Source: Zygnema cylindricum (Eukaryota; Streptophyta; Zygnematophyceae; Zygnematales; Zygnemataceae). Taken from it: a stretch of DNA of 64,000 nucleotides. The stretch covers positions 44,749 to 108,748 of the forward strand of contig JBBHKE010001366.1 in the NCBI GenBank assembly GCA_037447655.1, read 5' to 3'. Position 1 is the stretch's first letter, and each line of letters starts with the position of its first letter. The position numbers and the translations under genes were made by a program. The notes under the pieces are model-generated. The model was not told where the DNA came from. It did no database searches and was given only the letters and a program-made list of their open reading frames with translations. This document shows, piece after piece, positions 27,215-39,199 of the stretch.

Positions 27215-27760
27215 GTCAAGCACCAACACATATCAGATTCACCCCTATCAAAGCAAGACTCATTTGAGTCAGCCGCAAAAAAATAACACTAAAATTGGTC
27301 CATTGAGTTGTTACTTATCGCTGATCAAAGTTATCGGCTTTATATAGATTGCCTCTAGGAGAGAGTCGCAAAAGAAAATAGTGAAATTGCTCCATTGAGT
27401 TGTTACTTATTGCTGATCAAAGTTAGCAGTTATATACTTTTTGCCTTTGAGAGATAGGACTTATAAACCTCTAAAATCTGCCTAAGTCATGAGTTACCAA
27501 CTCGCAGACCCTAACTTTTAAACCCTTCGCCAACGGGAGGATTGTACTGTACACCATTATAGTACACAAAAATAAATTAGCCATTATACGTTTTGTACAG
27601 CTTCCGAACGACACCTATATAAACATCGTACCTTTCACAACCGACACGATGGATTTGCTCTTTTCTTCTCCAACTTCTTGTCAAATGCTACCACGTGTCA
27701 ATATGTGGTGTATTTGGCGTAATGTGCCAAAAAGGCAAGTCAGGCTTTTGGCGCTAAACA
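27215..27760 (-). mobile_element. copia LTR relic (5' side) with internal duplication
   Basis: TGAGTTGTTACTTATCGCTGATCAAAG occurs here in shortened form twice (about 27305 and 27396), giving an internal tandem duplication of about 100 bp. Blocks match the LTR relics at 22.4 and 50.8 kb. From 27560 to 27745 lies the G-box segment (CCACGTGTCAATATGTGG, then TTTGGCGTAATGTGCCAAAA) shared with 34.15 and 52.26 kb. A MITE begins at 27762. Confidence 0.5.
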
Positions 27761-27761
27761 C

Positions 27762-28303
27762 TACACCGCGCATCGTTATTAGTGTCAAAGTTTAAATAGT
27801 GTGTAAGTAAATATACCGTCATTGAGCTAATTAAGAATTTGAAAATTAAAAAAAAAAAGGTTTATTCTAATTTCAGTGTTAACGCTAATTTGGAACAGCA
27901 AAAATGGAAAATTTTCTGTACGATTATATACATTATTATATGTATTCGTACAGAATATAAAAAATCGTACACCGTAGTGAAATTTTAATATCCGTACATG
28001 TCAGACTTATTCACATGTCAGACCAATCCTGTTTTTTTAGCGCACGTTCCTATGCGAACGCGTCCGATTTAATTCATTTTTTGTAAAATTTTCAACTAAA
28101 AAGGTACATTTATGTTCGGTCTGAAATCGACCGTACACCACACTATTTACTTATTAATGTACTTTCGTTCTGTACGCTAATTTGTACGGAACCTCAATTA
28201 ACGTCAAGAAAAAATTAAAATCACGTATACTATTTTTGGAAAAAAATCAAAATTTTAAGAACCCAAATAAGTGACCTTGACACTAATAACGATGCGCGGT
28301 GTA
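27762..28303. mobile_element. Long MITE with TACACCG termini (copy E)
   Basis: 542 bp. Termini TACACCGCGCATCGTTATTA and TAATAACGATGCGCGGTGTA are exact reverse complements, extending to about 29 bp with one gap. The interior is AT-rich with many GTAC motifs and no coding potential. Confidence 0.9.
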
Positions 28304-28692
28304 GCCGTCTAAATAAATATTTCTCTTATCTCTTCTATCTGATTATGTGGTGCATAAAATATTTCATGTGTCCATAACCTGCTATGGTTCCATGTCCGTT
28401 AATTAATATTAATCTGTTAGATGACATTTTCGTGTTTGAACTTTTTGTTACCGAATAACAATCCATGTAGGTATTAACATCTTCAAACTAACAAAAAGAA
28501 TCGACCGCTACTATGGACCAGTACGGCCAGGGATAAATCCTAGGCGGTCCACCTATGTTTGTTAGAGACTGCTTTTTGACTCTCTTCTACCGTAGTCTGT
28601 TTTCTTTGCCACCAAAGACGCAGCAATGGATTGTATCTCTATCTCTCCCTCTCTCTCCTCCCTCTCTCTTTCTCTCTCTCTCTCTCTCCCTC

Positions 28693-28746
<54 letters not shown>

Positions 28747-28875
28747 ACAATCTACATTGTAATTAAGATAAATAAACTGAGAATTATCGTTTCAATAACA
28801 CATATACATTGAAGCACTAGAGTCAATGATCTATCCCTCCTCCGGTGTTTCCCTCATACCTCCAAACGCTAACTT
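28304..28875. other. Intergenic with CT microsatellite
   Basis: A (CT)n tract runs at about 28640-28747. The rest is AT-rich with no feature I recognise. Confidence 0.6.
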
Positions 28876-29650
28876 TTGCTTCCTCGGTATGTTGTCTTAG
28901 TTTTTTCCACTCTCAAACTTCTCTTTCCGAAGAAGCTCCTCCACCTCCTCTTTGTCTTTTTCCGTTCTTTTGTCATCTTCTTGATCTCCATTCATTCGGG
29001 TAAGGAAGGTCAATTTCTTTTCTCCTTTGTTGTTGTTCAACTATCCATGCTTGATCCTTCGATCAGCTAACCGTAACCAATTGGCCATGTAGTGGGGCTT
29101 CTTGCAAAAATGGCATATACCTACCCTGGTGGTCCTCTCCCTTCTCCATCAGGTCATCCTCATCCCTTTTTTTTTTGCTCCAAAATTTCATATGAGTTTC
29201 TTTTCCTTTGCCCATCACACTTTTGCCAATCTGACCTAGCTGCGAAAGCCTGCACGCTAGTGCTTCATTTTTGCAATTCCAAGGTGTTATCACGAACCAG
29301 AATTATACACAATGTGGCATTCCTGTTCTAGTTAGTATGTCCAATATCTTCTAATGTAGTTATTATGCTTTCATATTCAGTTGGGAGTTCTATTATAAGA
29401 GTGTTCAATTGGATTCTCTCAGTTTGGGAACACCTAACGCTTGCTAATTCTGCATACAACACAACAAGATCATTGCAAGGTTAATTAAAACTACCTCCCA
29501 TGTGATTTTTGTGATTTTCTTACGTCTGTTGTTGAATAGTTTCACTCTTATAGGTGTTGAGAAGGGCAACCCACTTCTTTTATTGCATAGTTCTGCAATT
29601 CTGTTTCATGTATTAGAATACACAATTTATGAAGCCTCTAAGTAGTTTTT
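28876..29650 (-). pseudogene. Ty1/copia gag remnant
   Basis: On the minus strand the UBN2-type capsid segment is visible around 29.49-29.35 kb (YAELASVR, then LIIELPTEYESIITTLEDI). It is followed by a Lys-rich linker and a broken zinc knuckle at about 29.12 kb (CHFCKKPHYMANW, where the last Cys is Trp). Frameshifts separate the parts. Confidence 0.65.
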
Positions 29651-29829
29651 AACTAACCCACTTTAAATGATAACTACTGCTGCCCTAGCTAACAAGTTGA
29701 CAATTTGACTATACCCCTGAGCAACTTGGACTCCCTTCAGTCCGTAGCAAAAGAAATCACTGAAAACGGCCAACCAACCAATTCGATATTAGGTGGCAAA
29801 GATGCCAATTTATACAAACTCTCATAGGG

Positions 29830-30300
29830 AGAGGTGGTTGTCTACCAAAATTTGCTAAGTCCTAATCCTCTCTCACAACCCTTATCTACTTTACTACGAT
29901 CCAATCAAATAATTGTACAGTACAGAAAAGGTACTAAGGCCGATTTCTTTTTTGTACGCATGTGTACGACAAGGTCATTGAGTGGACGCGTGTCCACATT
30001 TTACTCCTCCTTATGTTCCCCGGAATTCTCGCGACCAAATGTTTTCTCTCCACGTGGCGCGAGGTCATGCCACGTCTGAAAACCGCCAAAGTGACCATTC
30101 CAAGATGTCGGCGGCGATGTGTGCCGTTGGATCAAACCGACATTTAATTTCAGCCGTCCAAACGAATGTCCGATTCATTTGTTTCGTGAAATATTATATT
30201 TGCACTATATATTAACTAGTTTTATGTCCCCTCATTCGAAATTCCGTTAAGCGGAATAAGGATCATAATACAATTTAAGTATCTATCACACCCTATGTGT
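29830..30300 (-). mobile_element. LTR-like relic with G-box segment
   Basis: AAATTTGCTAAGTCCTAATC near 29850 recurs near 51430 and 53660 beside other copia remnants. CCACGTGGCG at about 30051, then AAAACCGCC and ATTCCAAGATGTCGGCG, match the G-box segment at 34.2 and 52.3 kb. Probably the 5' LTR of the gag remnant on its left. Confidence 0.45.
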
Positions 30301-30734
30301 TTTAACGACTCCTACCACAGACCAGTTAGAGCTGACGGCTACGCCTCGGTCTGTCGGTCGGAGGTTCGAGTCCTTCGGACTCAACCTTTTGTTGAGAGTG
30401 ACATATGCATCTAGTCTTGCCTATGGAGCTGAGGCAGCCATGACACTTATTGGGAGTTTACAATGGAGGGATTGCTTTTCGAGAAGCACTTATGGGGAAT
30501 TGTTTCGGGACAAGTGAGATGTCTGCAACCTGTCTTTGGAGGAGCTTACTATGGAGAATCATCTGAGGTTGCCCAGAATATCAACCGGAGTTCAGATGCA
30601 ACTGAAGGTGAAGGGAAAATTCTTTCCGTGGATAAGGAAATAGGGGAGAAGGAAAAAGGGACACCTATGGTGGGGGAGCTAGGCTCTAGGCTATGGTACC
30701 ACTTGTAGGGATTAAAACTGGAGAAAATGACAAA

Positions 30735-31625
30735 AAAATATAGGAATACAAAAACACTTTAGCAAAACATCTCATACTTAGATATGTGTCTAAGACCATA
30801 GCTATCACTCTTTTAAGTCTAACCAAGTATTCAGAGATATGGGAAACACTAAGTCAGATTTATAAGAGTGAGACTATTCAGAGGCAGCAATAAGTAAAAC
30901 AGGGAATAGAGGCCTATGTTTATAAAGGCGGTAACATGATAGAGTTTTCCAATGATATTACTGCTTTATATGGTGAGCTTGCTAGTGCAGGATATGTAGA
31001 ATCTAAGGAAAGGAAGATTAATACACTACACCGCCAATCGTTATTAACGTGTAAGTTTTTTTAGAGTATACGAATAATTAGCGTGGTTTACGCTAATTGG
31101 GAATTTGGAAATTTTCGAAGAAATCGTCTATTCTAAATAGGAATTAGGGTTATTTCTAAATAGTGTGGATAATTCTATTTGAGAATAAAAACAAAAAAAA
31201 GCGGGACGGAATTAGCGTACACAACGCTAATAACGATTGGCGGTGTACTTATGAAACTCCCAGATGAGTACAAAAACATCATTTGTCGTATGTAGGCAAA
31301 GGATGGCTCCTCATGGACTTGGAGCTTTACCATGGGGATAAATCTTGTGAGGGAAAGCACTTTGGAGCTTCGTAGGGGAAGTGACAGGGTGACTGCATTT
31401 ACAGCTGGTGGTGATTGGCGGCAGCGTGATGAGAGGAACGGTGGTGATTGGCGGAAGCGTGATGAGAGGAAGAAAGACAAAGGTAAACCTTATCGGAACT
31501 TTGATAGAAAGAGAGGGAGAGGAAAAGACACGGAGCTTTGAAAAAAGGGGTTTGCTTCTTTTGTAGGGAACCCGGGGTCATTATATGGAGGAATGCCCTT
31601 GTTTGGAAAAACTTAGAAGATAGAA
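30735..31625 (+). pseudogene. Ty1/copia gag remnant interrupted by a MITE
   Basis: Plus-strand UBN2-type gag. SLTKYSEIWETLSQIY at about 30815 is followed by EFSNDITALYGELASAGY. The MITE at 31027-31247 then splits the frame, which resumes with LMKLPDEYKNI. A Lys/Arg-rich linker leads to a zinc knuckle near 31550 (CFFCREPG, then HYMEECP one frame over). Damage besides the MITE: a stop near 30892 (TAA), a stop near 31293 (TAG) and a 1-nt frameshift inside the knuckle. Confidence 0.75.
31027..31247. mobile_element. MITE with TACACCG termini (copy F), inserted in copia gag
   Basis: 221 bp including both flanking TA dinucleotides. Ends TACACCGCCAATCGTTATTA and TAATAACGATTGGCGGTGTA are exact reverse complements. 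Taking out the element and one TA leaves the surrounding gag codons in register, which fixes the target duplication as TA. Confidence 0.92.
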
Positions 31626-32388
31626 TGTGGATGAGGAGGACGAAGGGGAAGAGGAGAAAGAGGATGAAGATATTTTAGAGCTTCTCCGGATTAGTAATAT
31701 GGGGAAGAGAGAAAAGCACACATAAATTCCCACGAAAGCAACAATGTGTTTTTGGAGGTATAAGGGGAAGTAAAGAGAGAGGAGATACTTGAGGGAGTTC
31801 AAAATATTGAGGATAGTTTCATAGATATTTTGGAAACAGAAAAAACTGGTCAGAAAGGGAGACTTCAACGGATTCCGAGGAAAGGGGAGAATTAATTCTA
31901 GAGGGAGTTTTAAAGGATAGGGGAGAAAAGAAATATTTGATTAAGGTTTAGGGGACGAAGAATTTTTATTGGGAATTAAAACAGAAACCTGATAGTGGAA
32001 CGAATTCCATGGGAGAGAGTGAGGGAAATTCAGAAATGGGGTAATAATCTGGGATAAAAATATGAGTACGGAAGATGTAGATCTTATGAGGAACTTAGTG
32101 GGGACTAGTGTTTGTTGGGAATATTTGGGGGTGGATGGATTTGACATCACTACTTGGTGTAATGTCGCTTGTGAAGATGTGCTTGTAAAAGGGGTTATCA
32201 TTTGGGTATGTGTTGCAGGTTGGGGATGGGGCTGGTTGTTTGAATTGCAATAGGGAAAGTGGATTTAATGTGGAATGAAAAAGAAAAAAGGTGGATAATT
32301 CTTTGCTTGATTTATGAAAAGTGGCATGCAAAAAAAAATGTATGATCGACAAGATGAAATTATTTTTGGTCATCTAATAGACTTTAGT
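31626..32388. other. Degenerate plus-strand sequence after the gag remnant
   Basis: Purine-rich sequence (GAGGAGGACGAAGGGG and similar) that may be decayed gag-protease of the same element. No motif is readable, and there is no intact frame. Confidence 0.35.
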
Positions 32389-32820
32389 CTCTAACTCCTC
32401 ACTCAAGTCCCCACACTTGTCGCAGTCACTAGAGACTGGAGGAGGAGTTAGCCATGGCTGCCTGTGTTGTCTAGAGAGAGACATCTAAAAGACTTTCTAA
32501 AATATAAAGGTATTCGCTTGAAGCTTCATGAAGGAAAAAGGAAATTGGAAATGAAAAAAAAATATATATATATATAAATATATATCAGTATATATGTATT
32601 TGTTGTTTTTGATGGGAGTTGAAAGAAAATTAGACTAGAAAAATAAGGGGAGTGTAGAAATTCAAGTATTTTTTAGGTCTAGAGATTGCAAAATAAAAAG
32701 AAAATAGGAGATATTGACAGTCTGCCTCTAACTCCTCACTCAAGTCCCCATCACTGTCGCAGTCACTGAAGACTGGAGGAGAAGTTAGCCATGGCAGCCT
32801 GTGTTGTCTAGAGAGAGACA
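32389..32820. repeat. Two 95-bp direct repeats 337 bp apart, each with inverted arms
   Basis: Copies at 32389-32483 and 32726-32820 share CTCTAACTCCTCACTCAAGT, TGTCGCAGTCACT, GACTGGAGGAG, GTTAGCCATGGC and CCTGTGTTGTCTAGAGAG. Within each, ACTCCTC pairs with GAGGAG; the second copy is also bounded by CTGCCTCT and AGAGACAGGCAG. They could be termini of a small element or a structured RNA family. The interval contains an AT microsatellite near 32563. Confidence 0.7.
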
Positions 32821-33838
32821 GGCAGTTGTTTCATTGGGTTTTCCTAAAAGGGAGATTCACGGAGCCAGGATTTGATCCTAGAACCTAACGTACATTGAAT
32901 CTGCAGCAGTCGGTACACCTTATCCTAATAGTCTAGGTCATACGATAGAGTATATGGGGTATGATAGTTATGTAGATAGTTACATTTAGACTAATTCATT
33001 TAACGGGAACTATATACATAATGCATAGAAACAATTGTGTAAAGTACGAAGTACGGTTACGAAATAAATACCGCGCATTTTGTTTTACGCCGGAAAGAAT
33101 ACAGCGCTAATATTTATGACGGCTACGATTGAAATCCGGATTTGATCGGACGGCCGCGAAGGATGCCGAGATCGCGGAATAAGATTTTGGCGGTTTGCGA
33201 TCACCGCCACATCGAATGACACGTGGCAAAACTACATTGGATTGCGGGCAACACCGGGGATTACGGGAAACGAATCCGGATATTACATGTGTCAACATTT
33301 TGGCCATGTCGTACGATGGCCGTACAGAAAGTACATCGGCACCAGTACTTTTCTGTACGACACGGTATTTTAATTGGTGTCGTACTTCAGTAGATAGATT
33401 TTTAGAGGGAGATAGGACTTAGAAAAAATCTGGGTAGGTAGTCGCCGTCTTTGAGAGAGCACCTTGTATAAAAGGCTAACTTTGGGCAGCCATAACTATC
33501 AATTTACTTGACCATTTTCAATGATTCATTTTGCTGCGGACTCAGGGGAGTCAGGCTACACATGGGAGTAGTCGGTTTGAGTTTTTGTCTGCCAGGGTGG
33601 TTGCATTTATAAGGGAGAGTCAAAGTGGGTGAATGTGTCCAAATCTTAAATTCTAACTTTGCATTCTGTGGTGGAACTGAGCACACAGAAAGTGTTATTT
33701 CACAGGGGTGAATCTATATTCGGGTTTTAACTCTCAAGGGGTCAATCATTTGGGTTTATATCAAGTTAGGAGTCGTCACTATCTAGATTAGCTTCTTTGG
33801 ATCTGCTTACTCTGAGGGCCAATGGAGGTCTCACAGTT
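32821..33838. mobile_element. Probable LTR relic with G-box and TATA box
   Basis: At 33220-33230 the G-box ACACGTGGCA lies in the opposite orientation to the other copies, with CATCACCGCC-type flanks. A TATA box (TGTATAAAAGG) follows at about 33465. The sequence near 32865-32945 reads in reverse like a tRNA (box B-like GGATCAAATCC). No coding sequence was recognised. Confidence 0.35.
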
Positions 33839-34500
33839 TTAGACATCGGTCTTATCGCCAATAAGTAGCCGAAAACATCGGCACTTATCGACGATAATGC
33901 CGATAACGATAACTGTACGGACCGTACAGATAAATGTACACTCAACTGTACGTGTTATTCCCCAAACGTGTACAAGCAAATAAAGTACAGTAGCCGCCAT
34001 GAGATCTGTACGGTTTTGATACGGATCTTGTAAAAGCGATGTACCTTTCACATCCGGCGCCATGGCTTTGTCCTTTTATTCCTTGAGTAAAAACGATGTA
34101 CCTTTCACATCCGGCGCAACGGCTTTGTCCCTTTATTCCTTGAGATTCACTGGGGACTTGCCACGGGTCAATCTGTCTGCTTTTTTGGCATAAGCTGCCA
34201 AAAGAGTCATTCCGAGATGTCGGCGCTCACGCTGGCCCGTCCACTCGTGTTTTCTCATTCCAAGTCGTCCGTTCGATTCCGGCGGCGCGTAGAATGTTAT
34301 TTTGCGTCCGTTGTTTTTTGTGTCCCCCGTCGTTTTCTAGGGTCCATGTTCACCAGTTTTGTCAGTACAATCCCGTACGTTGCAGTAAAATTACTGTTCA
34401 GTTAACCGACCAACGTTTATGTGCTGCGTTGTCCGTAATAAATTGCAGTTAAACGGAGACGGAACAAATTTTTATACGTGGCATGCCACGCTATATAAAG
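33839..34500. mobile_element. LTR-like promoter relic with a 57-bp tandem duplication
   Basis: CGATGTACCTTTCACATCCG followed by GCTTTGTCC and TTTATTCCTTGAG occurs twice in tandem (about 34030-34086 and 34087-34144). It is followed by CCACGGGTCAATCTGTC, TTTTTGGCATAAGCTGCCAAAA and ATTCCGAGATGTCGGCG. The same order occurs at 27.6 and 52.2 kb. A TATATAAA box lies at about 34491. Confidence 0.5.
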
Positions 34501-35599
34501 TCAATAATATAATACAGTATGTTTTAAAGTATTATTGTATGCATACTATATTTTTTTTGTTATCGCCGATATGGAATTTGTTGGTCTTAGACCAATCTAT
34601 CATAACCTTTGACTGTTCGATAACCAATAACTATCGGTATCCGTGTTATCGCGATAAGTTTTTTACGATACACAACACTAATGTTTGTACTTTTATTGAG
34701 AGATTATTTTTTGTACAAAGCACATTTTTTTTTCCAGAAAACGAAAAAGTGCATTCCGAACATGATGTCCGATGGCGGATGGCAGTTGCCGTCTGGTTTT
34801 CGCAGCTGTCGAGTTTTGACGCATAGAACTGCATCTTTTGTCCGCCGCTACGCTCCAAAACGGTCGAAACCGACCGTCCCAACCGTCACCGCCGCGATTT
34901 TTGTCATTTTATGAAATTTGGCGTACGGATCCCAAAATTTATGACATCGTTTTCCCATTTTTCCAAGTGTGAACCACGCAAATGTAATGTACGAAACGTG
35001 TTAGTGAGTACGAAAACTGCTTGTTGTTTCGTACAAACTAGCAAAAGTGAGAGATAACGGGCGTCGACACGGATAGCGTGCACACGGCAAGCGCACTCAG
35101 ATTTGGTGCACGGAGGTACGGACGAGAGGAATTCGTGCGAACCTGTTCCCACATGATCACCGATCGGTCATGTGAACATGGACTCTACAGTACCGGCTAT
35201 GGGAATGTGTAGATAAATTTCACTGCCCATCATTATCAAAGTTAATAAAACTAATTCGGCCGTGACATTATTTGGCCCAAAATCATAGAATACTGCTGAC
35301 AATGCTGTTTATGGAAGTGGGCCAACTCGGCCACGTCACTAAATTAGTCTAATCTATTATAATTTCGAACTAACAATCGTAAATACTTAACGCTGCAGTC
35401 CAGTATTGTAGTACTGTACCGTAGTGTAATGTAAGATGTGTTAAATAGCGTTGACGTTTTTGTTAGGTTTAGGTTACTGAACCGAAAATAGCGTTAGTAA
35501 CATTATTTTTTCCTTTACATTGTAGAAATTTATTCAAATAAAATTCAACGTGAAACATCGATAAAAAGTTATTAAAATAAAATGCTACGTCGAATAACG
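34501..35599. other. Intergenic with a second-family MITE remnant
   Basis: ATCGATAA/TATCGG-rich sequence near 34600-34680, otherwise nothing recognised. A second-family MITE remnant lies at about 35221-35345. Confidence 0.5.
35221..35345. mobile_element. MITE remnant, second family
   Basis: CACTGCCCATCATTATCAAAG, then AACTAATTCGGCCGTGACAT, TTTGGCCCAAAATCATAGAA and GGAAGTGGGCC. It serves as the empty-site comparison for the nested element at 18.36 kb. Confidence 0.55.
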
Positions 35600-35681
35600 G
35601 CGTTCATGCCGGAGTGGTTAACGGGACAGACTCGAAATCTGTTGGGCTCTGCCCGCGCAGGTTCGAATCCTGCTGAACGCG
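35600..35681 (+). tRNA. tRNA-Ser(CGA)
   Basis: Complete 82-nt type II tRNA. Acceptor GCGTTCA pairs with TGAACGC (discriminator G). D arm is CCG/CGG around GAGTGGTTAA. Anticodon stem ACAGA/TCTGT encloses loop CTCGAAA, so the anticodon is CGA (serine, UCG codons). A long variable arm (GGGC TCT GCCC) and T arm GCAGG TTCGAAT CCTGC follow. A T-rich pol III terminator region begins within about 10 nt. No intron. It looks functional. Confidence 0.96.
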
Positions 35682-38252
35682 ATTTTGTTCTTTTTCAATT
35701 TCACATGTATATCGGATAGAAATATCGACCACCAAAAGATCCTATCCCCTCCTGGCCTGTTTTGGTCCTGGCCATTCTCGACTGAGAATTGAATGGGCAA
35801 ATAAAGTCTTTTGATGTGTTTAAAAGGGGTTAAAGTTACAGCGTTGCTGGATTTCATGTTCTAAAATTAAAAGAGTCGAAATTAGAATATCCTATGGGAT
35901 ATGTCCTATAGTAACATTGTCTAAGGGTGAATAACCATCAGCTCAAAATAGGGGTATAGTTTATCGGATCTCTTAAGTTTTCTAATCATGCCTTACTGTT
36001 TTCTTTTTCTTTTGAAAAGCAACTCCACCGGAGGATCCATCAAGATCGGGTCCAAGATCAAAAAATCAACTTTCTATTTTTTAGGTCCTCATTAGTCAAG
36101 CAATAACTCATTCGGCCTTATACATGGCTACCGCCCTCAACTGTCCTCGAGGAGGGCAGTAGGCTTCTAAGGGCGTATAGAATGGAACACCTAAAAGATA
36201 TAAATAATTTCCACGACGGACGACCAATGAAGTTTATACACATCCACAAAATGTGCCTTCGCACGGGAGGACGCAAATCCACCAAAATCCAACAAAAAAT
36301 GCTTATCAAAAGATATCACGTCATGCTCCTTTTGCTTTCCCTTCACCTTTGTGTTCGTTGTTTTCAAATTGGGTAAGAATTTGTTTAATTTCCAAAATTC
36401 AAATTTGCATGCACACTTTAATTCAAATTTAAAATTTCAAATTCGAAGCCAATGTTTGACCTACCACCATTTTTGAAACCCCATGTGTATTGATTGCTTA
36501 AAAAATATATATTAATGCCATGACCGATTTTGAGGATTGTCTAAGGAAAGCCATACCAAGGGTTCAAAATTGAAGGACTTAATTTAAGGCCTTCGACGTC
36601 AAAATGATATAGGATGGAGCCTTAGGGCCTTGGTCCTCGGGTCGGAGGCGGCATCATCGCATCAAAAAATCTGCAAATTACGATTCTCAAGAACCAAGGT
36701 CCGACCTCGGCTTGGGTACAAGCCTTCGACATTTTTTAAGGATGGAACTTCATAAGTTACATTTTCCCAAGTTTGTGAATTTGGGTCAAGTAAAGAGACA
36801 ACAACCTCAAGACCTGTGAAATAGTTGTAGGTGCTTAGATTGGGACCGAGTTCTTTAAGAACTCCACCCCGTTACCACAAGTTTGAGACTTAAATGTATG
36901 GTTTGCACGGGCGGAACATGGTATAGCGACGAGACACTTTTTAGTGAACACTTCTCGGGGTACGAAGATGAGGGATTTGGCGGTCCGGGGCAAATAAGGA
37001 CGAACCAGTATAGGATCAATGGACCAAATGGAGAGGACAACACTTTTTTTTTCGGCGCAAGAGGTACCAAGACTTGGACGACTAAGCACGTCTCTAGAAC
37101 GAAGTCGAGGGAATTCCGAGAATCTTCCAACCGAGGTCTATGAGGCATATCTTCTAGGGGTTCCGGTAAAATAGGCCCATGGTGTGGACCCGAGGACTCC
37201 CAACCGGGCATAGCTTGAGTTGCATATTTAGATTTGATGTGAGGATAGCAACAGTTGAATTGTACGGTCAAAGTGGTTATAATAAGCCTACAAGGGGCGC
37301 TGGTGTAACCAAGTGTTTCAGTATTGGCGGGCCATTGTGGTCATGACATGGTTTTTGAGTTTACTCTTGGATTTTTTTTGTTTCTACATTCCCGTTTGCT
37401 CTCGTTAACAAGGTCATTGGAAGGTGTGCCTCTGTTGGACACTTATCTTTGTGTTGCTCGTATTTGTTACTAATTCCTTAATTTTAGTCAATTGTGCCAT
37501 CATGTTTCACATTATTGAATATTATATTTAACGAGTTCGTACCAAGTTTTTGCAAGTTTTGTGCAATTTTGTACTTGTCGCCTTATACTCGAGCAAAAAA
37601 CAAAACTCAAGCTTGCGAAAAGAATTTACTTTCCTCGAAGTTATCATAACACAAAAATGCACATGCATTTCGACGAACCTCAAAAAAAATGTTAATTGTT
37701 GCAACCAATTAAACAAGGCACCTATTCTACAAGTTTAGGTGACATATTGAGGTGTGTACCATTGATTGATAGACATTTAAACCAAACATGTGTAAACTTA
37801 GCAAATGTTGTTCCTTCTCTATTTTCACGCGTGAGGCCAAACTGGACAAAGAAACGACCTACTGCGACGCGAATTAGGGCTTGAAGGGTCCCATACTACA
37901 CTTGAAATAAGAGTATCTGGCTTTCATTGTTGTACAACTCTGCAAATCTTACAACTATTGGTTAGTATTATAATATCGTCTGCGTTCTTCCACTAGTGAT
38001 TCATACTGTCGACGGAACAATGTTACATGTAGAATCGTTCTAGTTTCGTCACCTCATGTAGTTGCTAGCAAGTTTTAGGGATCCTTTCGAAGTCTCACAA
38101 TGTTGTGGTTGGTGGCTATATGGTGCCAATTTTGGGGCAGTCGTTCGCCTATTAGTGCACTCACCTGTCAGTTAAGTGCAACATCAACGGTCGTCTGTCG
38201 ATCTATCGCTGCTTAATATTATTATTATCGGCTGTGAGTTGTTGGCGTCCAA
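35682..38252. other. Intergenic, no gene recognised
   Basis: Low-copy-looking sequence with scattered open frames on both strands (for example 36855-37271 minus and 36883-37143 plus, which overlap). None has motifs or usable splice context. GCAAATCCACCAAAAT near 36268 repeats a block from 22.05 kb. Confidence 0.4.
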
Positions 38253-38275
38253 CAAGTTGGTATCAAACTGAACTA
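38253..38275 (+). other. Possible retrotransposon primer binding site
   Basis: AACAAGTTGGTATCAAACTG resembles the junction of an LTR end with a binding site for initiator tRNA-Met (TGGTATCA and then diverging). No LTR pair or gag could be confirmed around it. Confidence 0.3.
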
Positions 38276-38948
38276 ATAAGACTCCATGGAAATGGTCGAT
38301 GGAGACGGTTTTTTGCAAAGAGTGCACACAACCGGTTGGGAAGAGGGGAATAGGCGCGAGGATACACACCGACAGGCAGGTGCAGGTGACCAAACAAATC
38401 AAGGTGGAAAATTCTTTCCTCGTCCAGGACTCGGTCCGGCCATAGGAAAATAGGCTGACAACAACCTTTGCGAGATCGGCTTCAATATCGCATTGCAGCA
38501 CGACAGCACAGCGTTGCGAGAAAGAAGCAGTGTCTCGATCTTCACCATCGAGAGGATTTTTTCCTCTTGAATTGCCACTGTATTCAGACAAACCTCAAGC
38601 AAACGCGGATTTATAAATAAATCAGATGAAGGTCACGCTTTTCCACGCGTGATCTCGACCGAACTTAAATGTCACATGTCGCGTCCTCACTGCGCGAAGG
38701 AACATTTTCATGCCCATCATTCCACATCTGTATCGCGATCTCATCGTTTACGACGGCATTTCCTTAGTAGGCGACAAACACAGTACAGCTCCCGAGGACC
38801 CCGCTTCTTTACGACAGCCGATGCGAACGCTTCCGATCGTCGATGGGAAGCCGTCGATAAGGAAGGAAGCTCGAGTCAGGATGTGACGGCCGTCTTGCGC
38901 TTTTCCGGTCCTAGGAGTGTGGCCACATGTTCTCTGCCGCCCGGGTCA

Positions 38949-39060
38949 GGTTTGAAGAGAAAGGGAAAGATTTGAAAAGATATGGAAAGATACGAGAAGA
39001 TTTGAAAGGATCTGGAAAGATGTGGAAAGATACCGAAAGATTTGGAAAGATTTGCAAGCA
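38949..39060. repeat. Minisatellite of GGAAAGATNT-type units
   Basis: About nine imperfect 10-12-bp units (GGAAAGAT, TGAAAAGAT, GAGAAGAT, TGAAAGGAT). Any frame over it is repeat-driven. Confidence 0.85.
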
Positions 39061-39118
39061 CAAGGTCAAGAAGGCTGTACCTGTGTGCTGTAAGGAGCAC
39101 CTTGCAGGTGAGAAGGGA

Positions 39119-39166
39119 TAGGGGGAGGGGGAGGGAGGGGGAGGGAGGGGAAGGGGGAGGAGGGAA
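39119..39166 (+). repeat. G-rich tract with G-quadruplex potential
   Basis: Repeated GGGGGAGGG and GGGAGGGG runs, with at least six runs of three or more G on the plus strand within about 45 bp. Confidence 0.85.
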
Positions 39167-39199
39167 CAGGGATAGAGAGTGAATAACTAGAGAGAGCAC

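Noticed and set aside
30315-30392. tRNA gene near GGTTCGAGTCC
   Set aside because: There is a box B-like match, but no D arm, acceptor or anticodon stem can be paired.
36855-37271. 138-codon minus-strand open frame as a gene
   Set aside because: No recognisable motif, and a plus-strand frame of similar length overlaps it. No splice partners were found.
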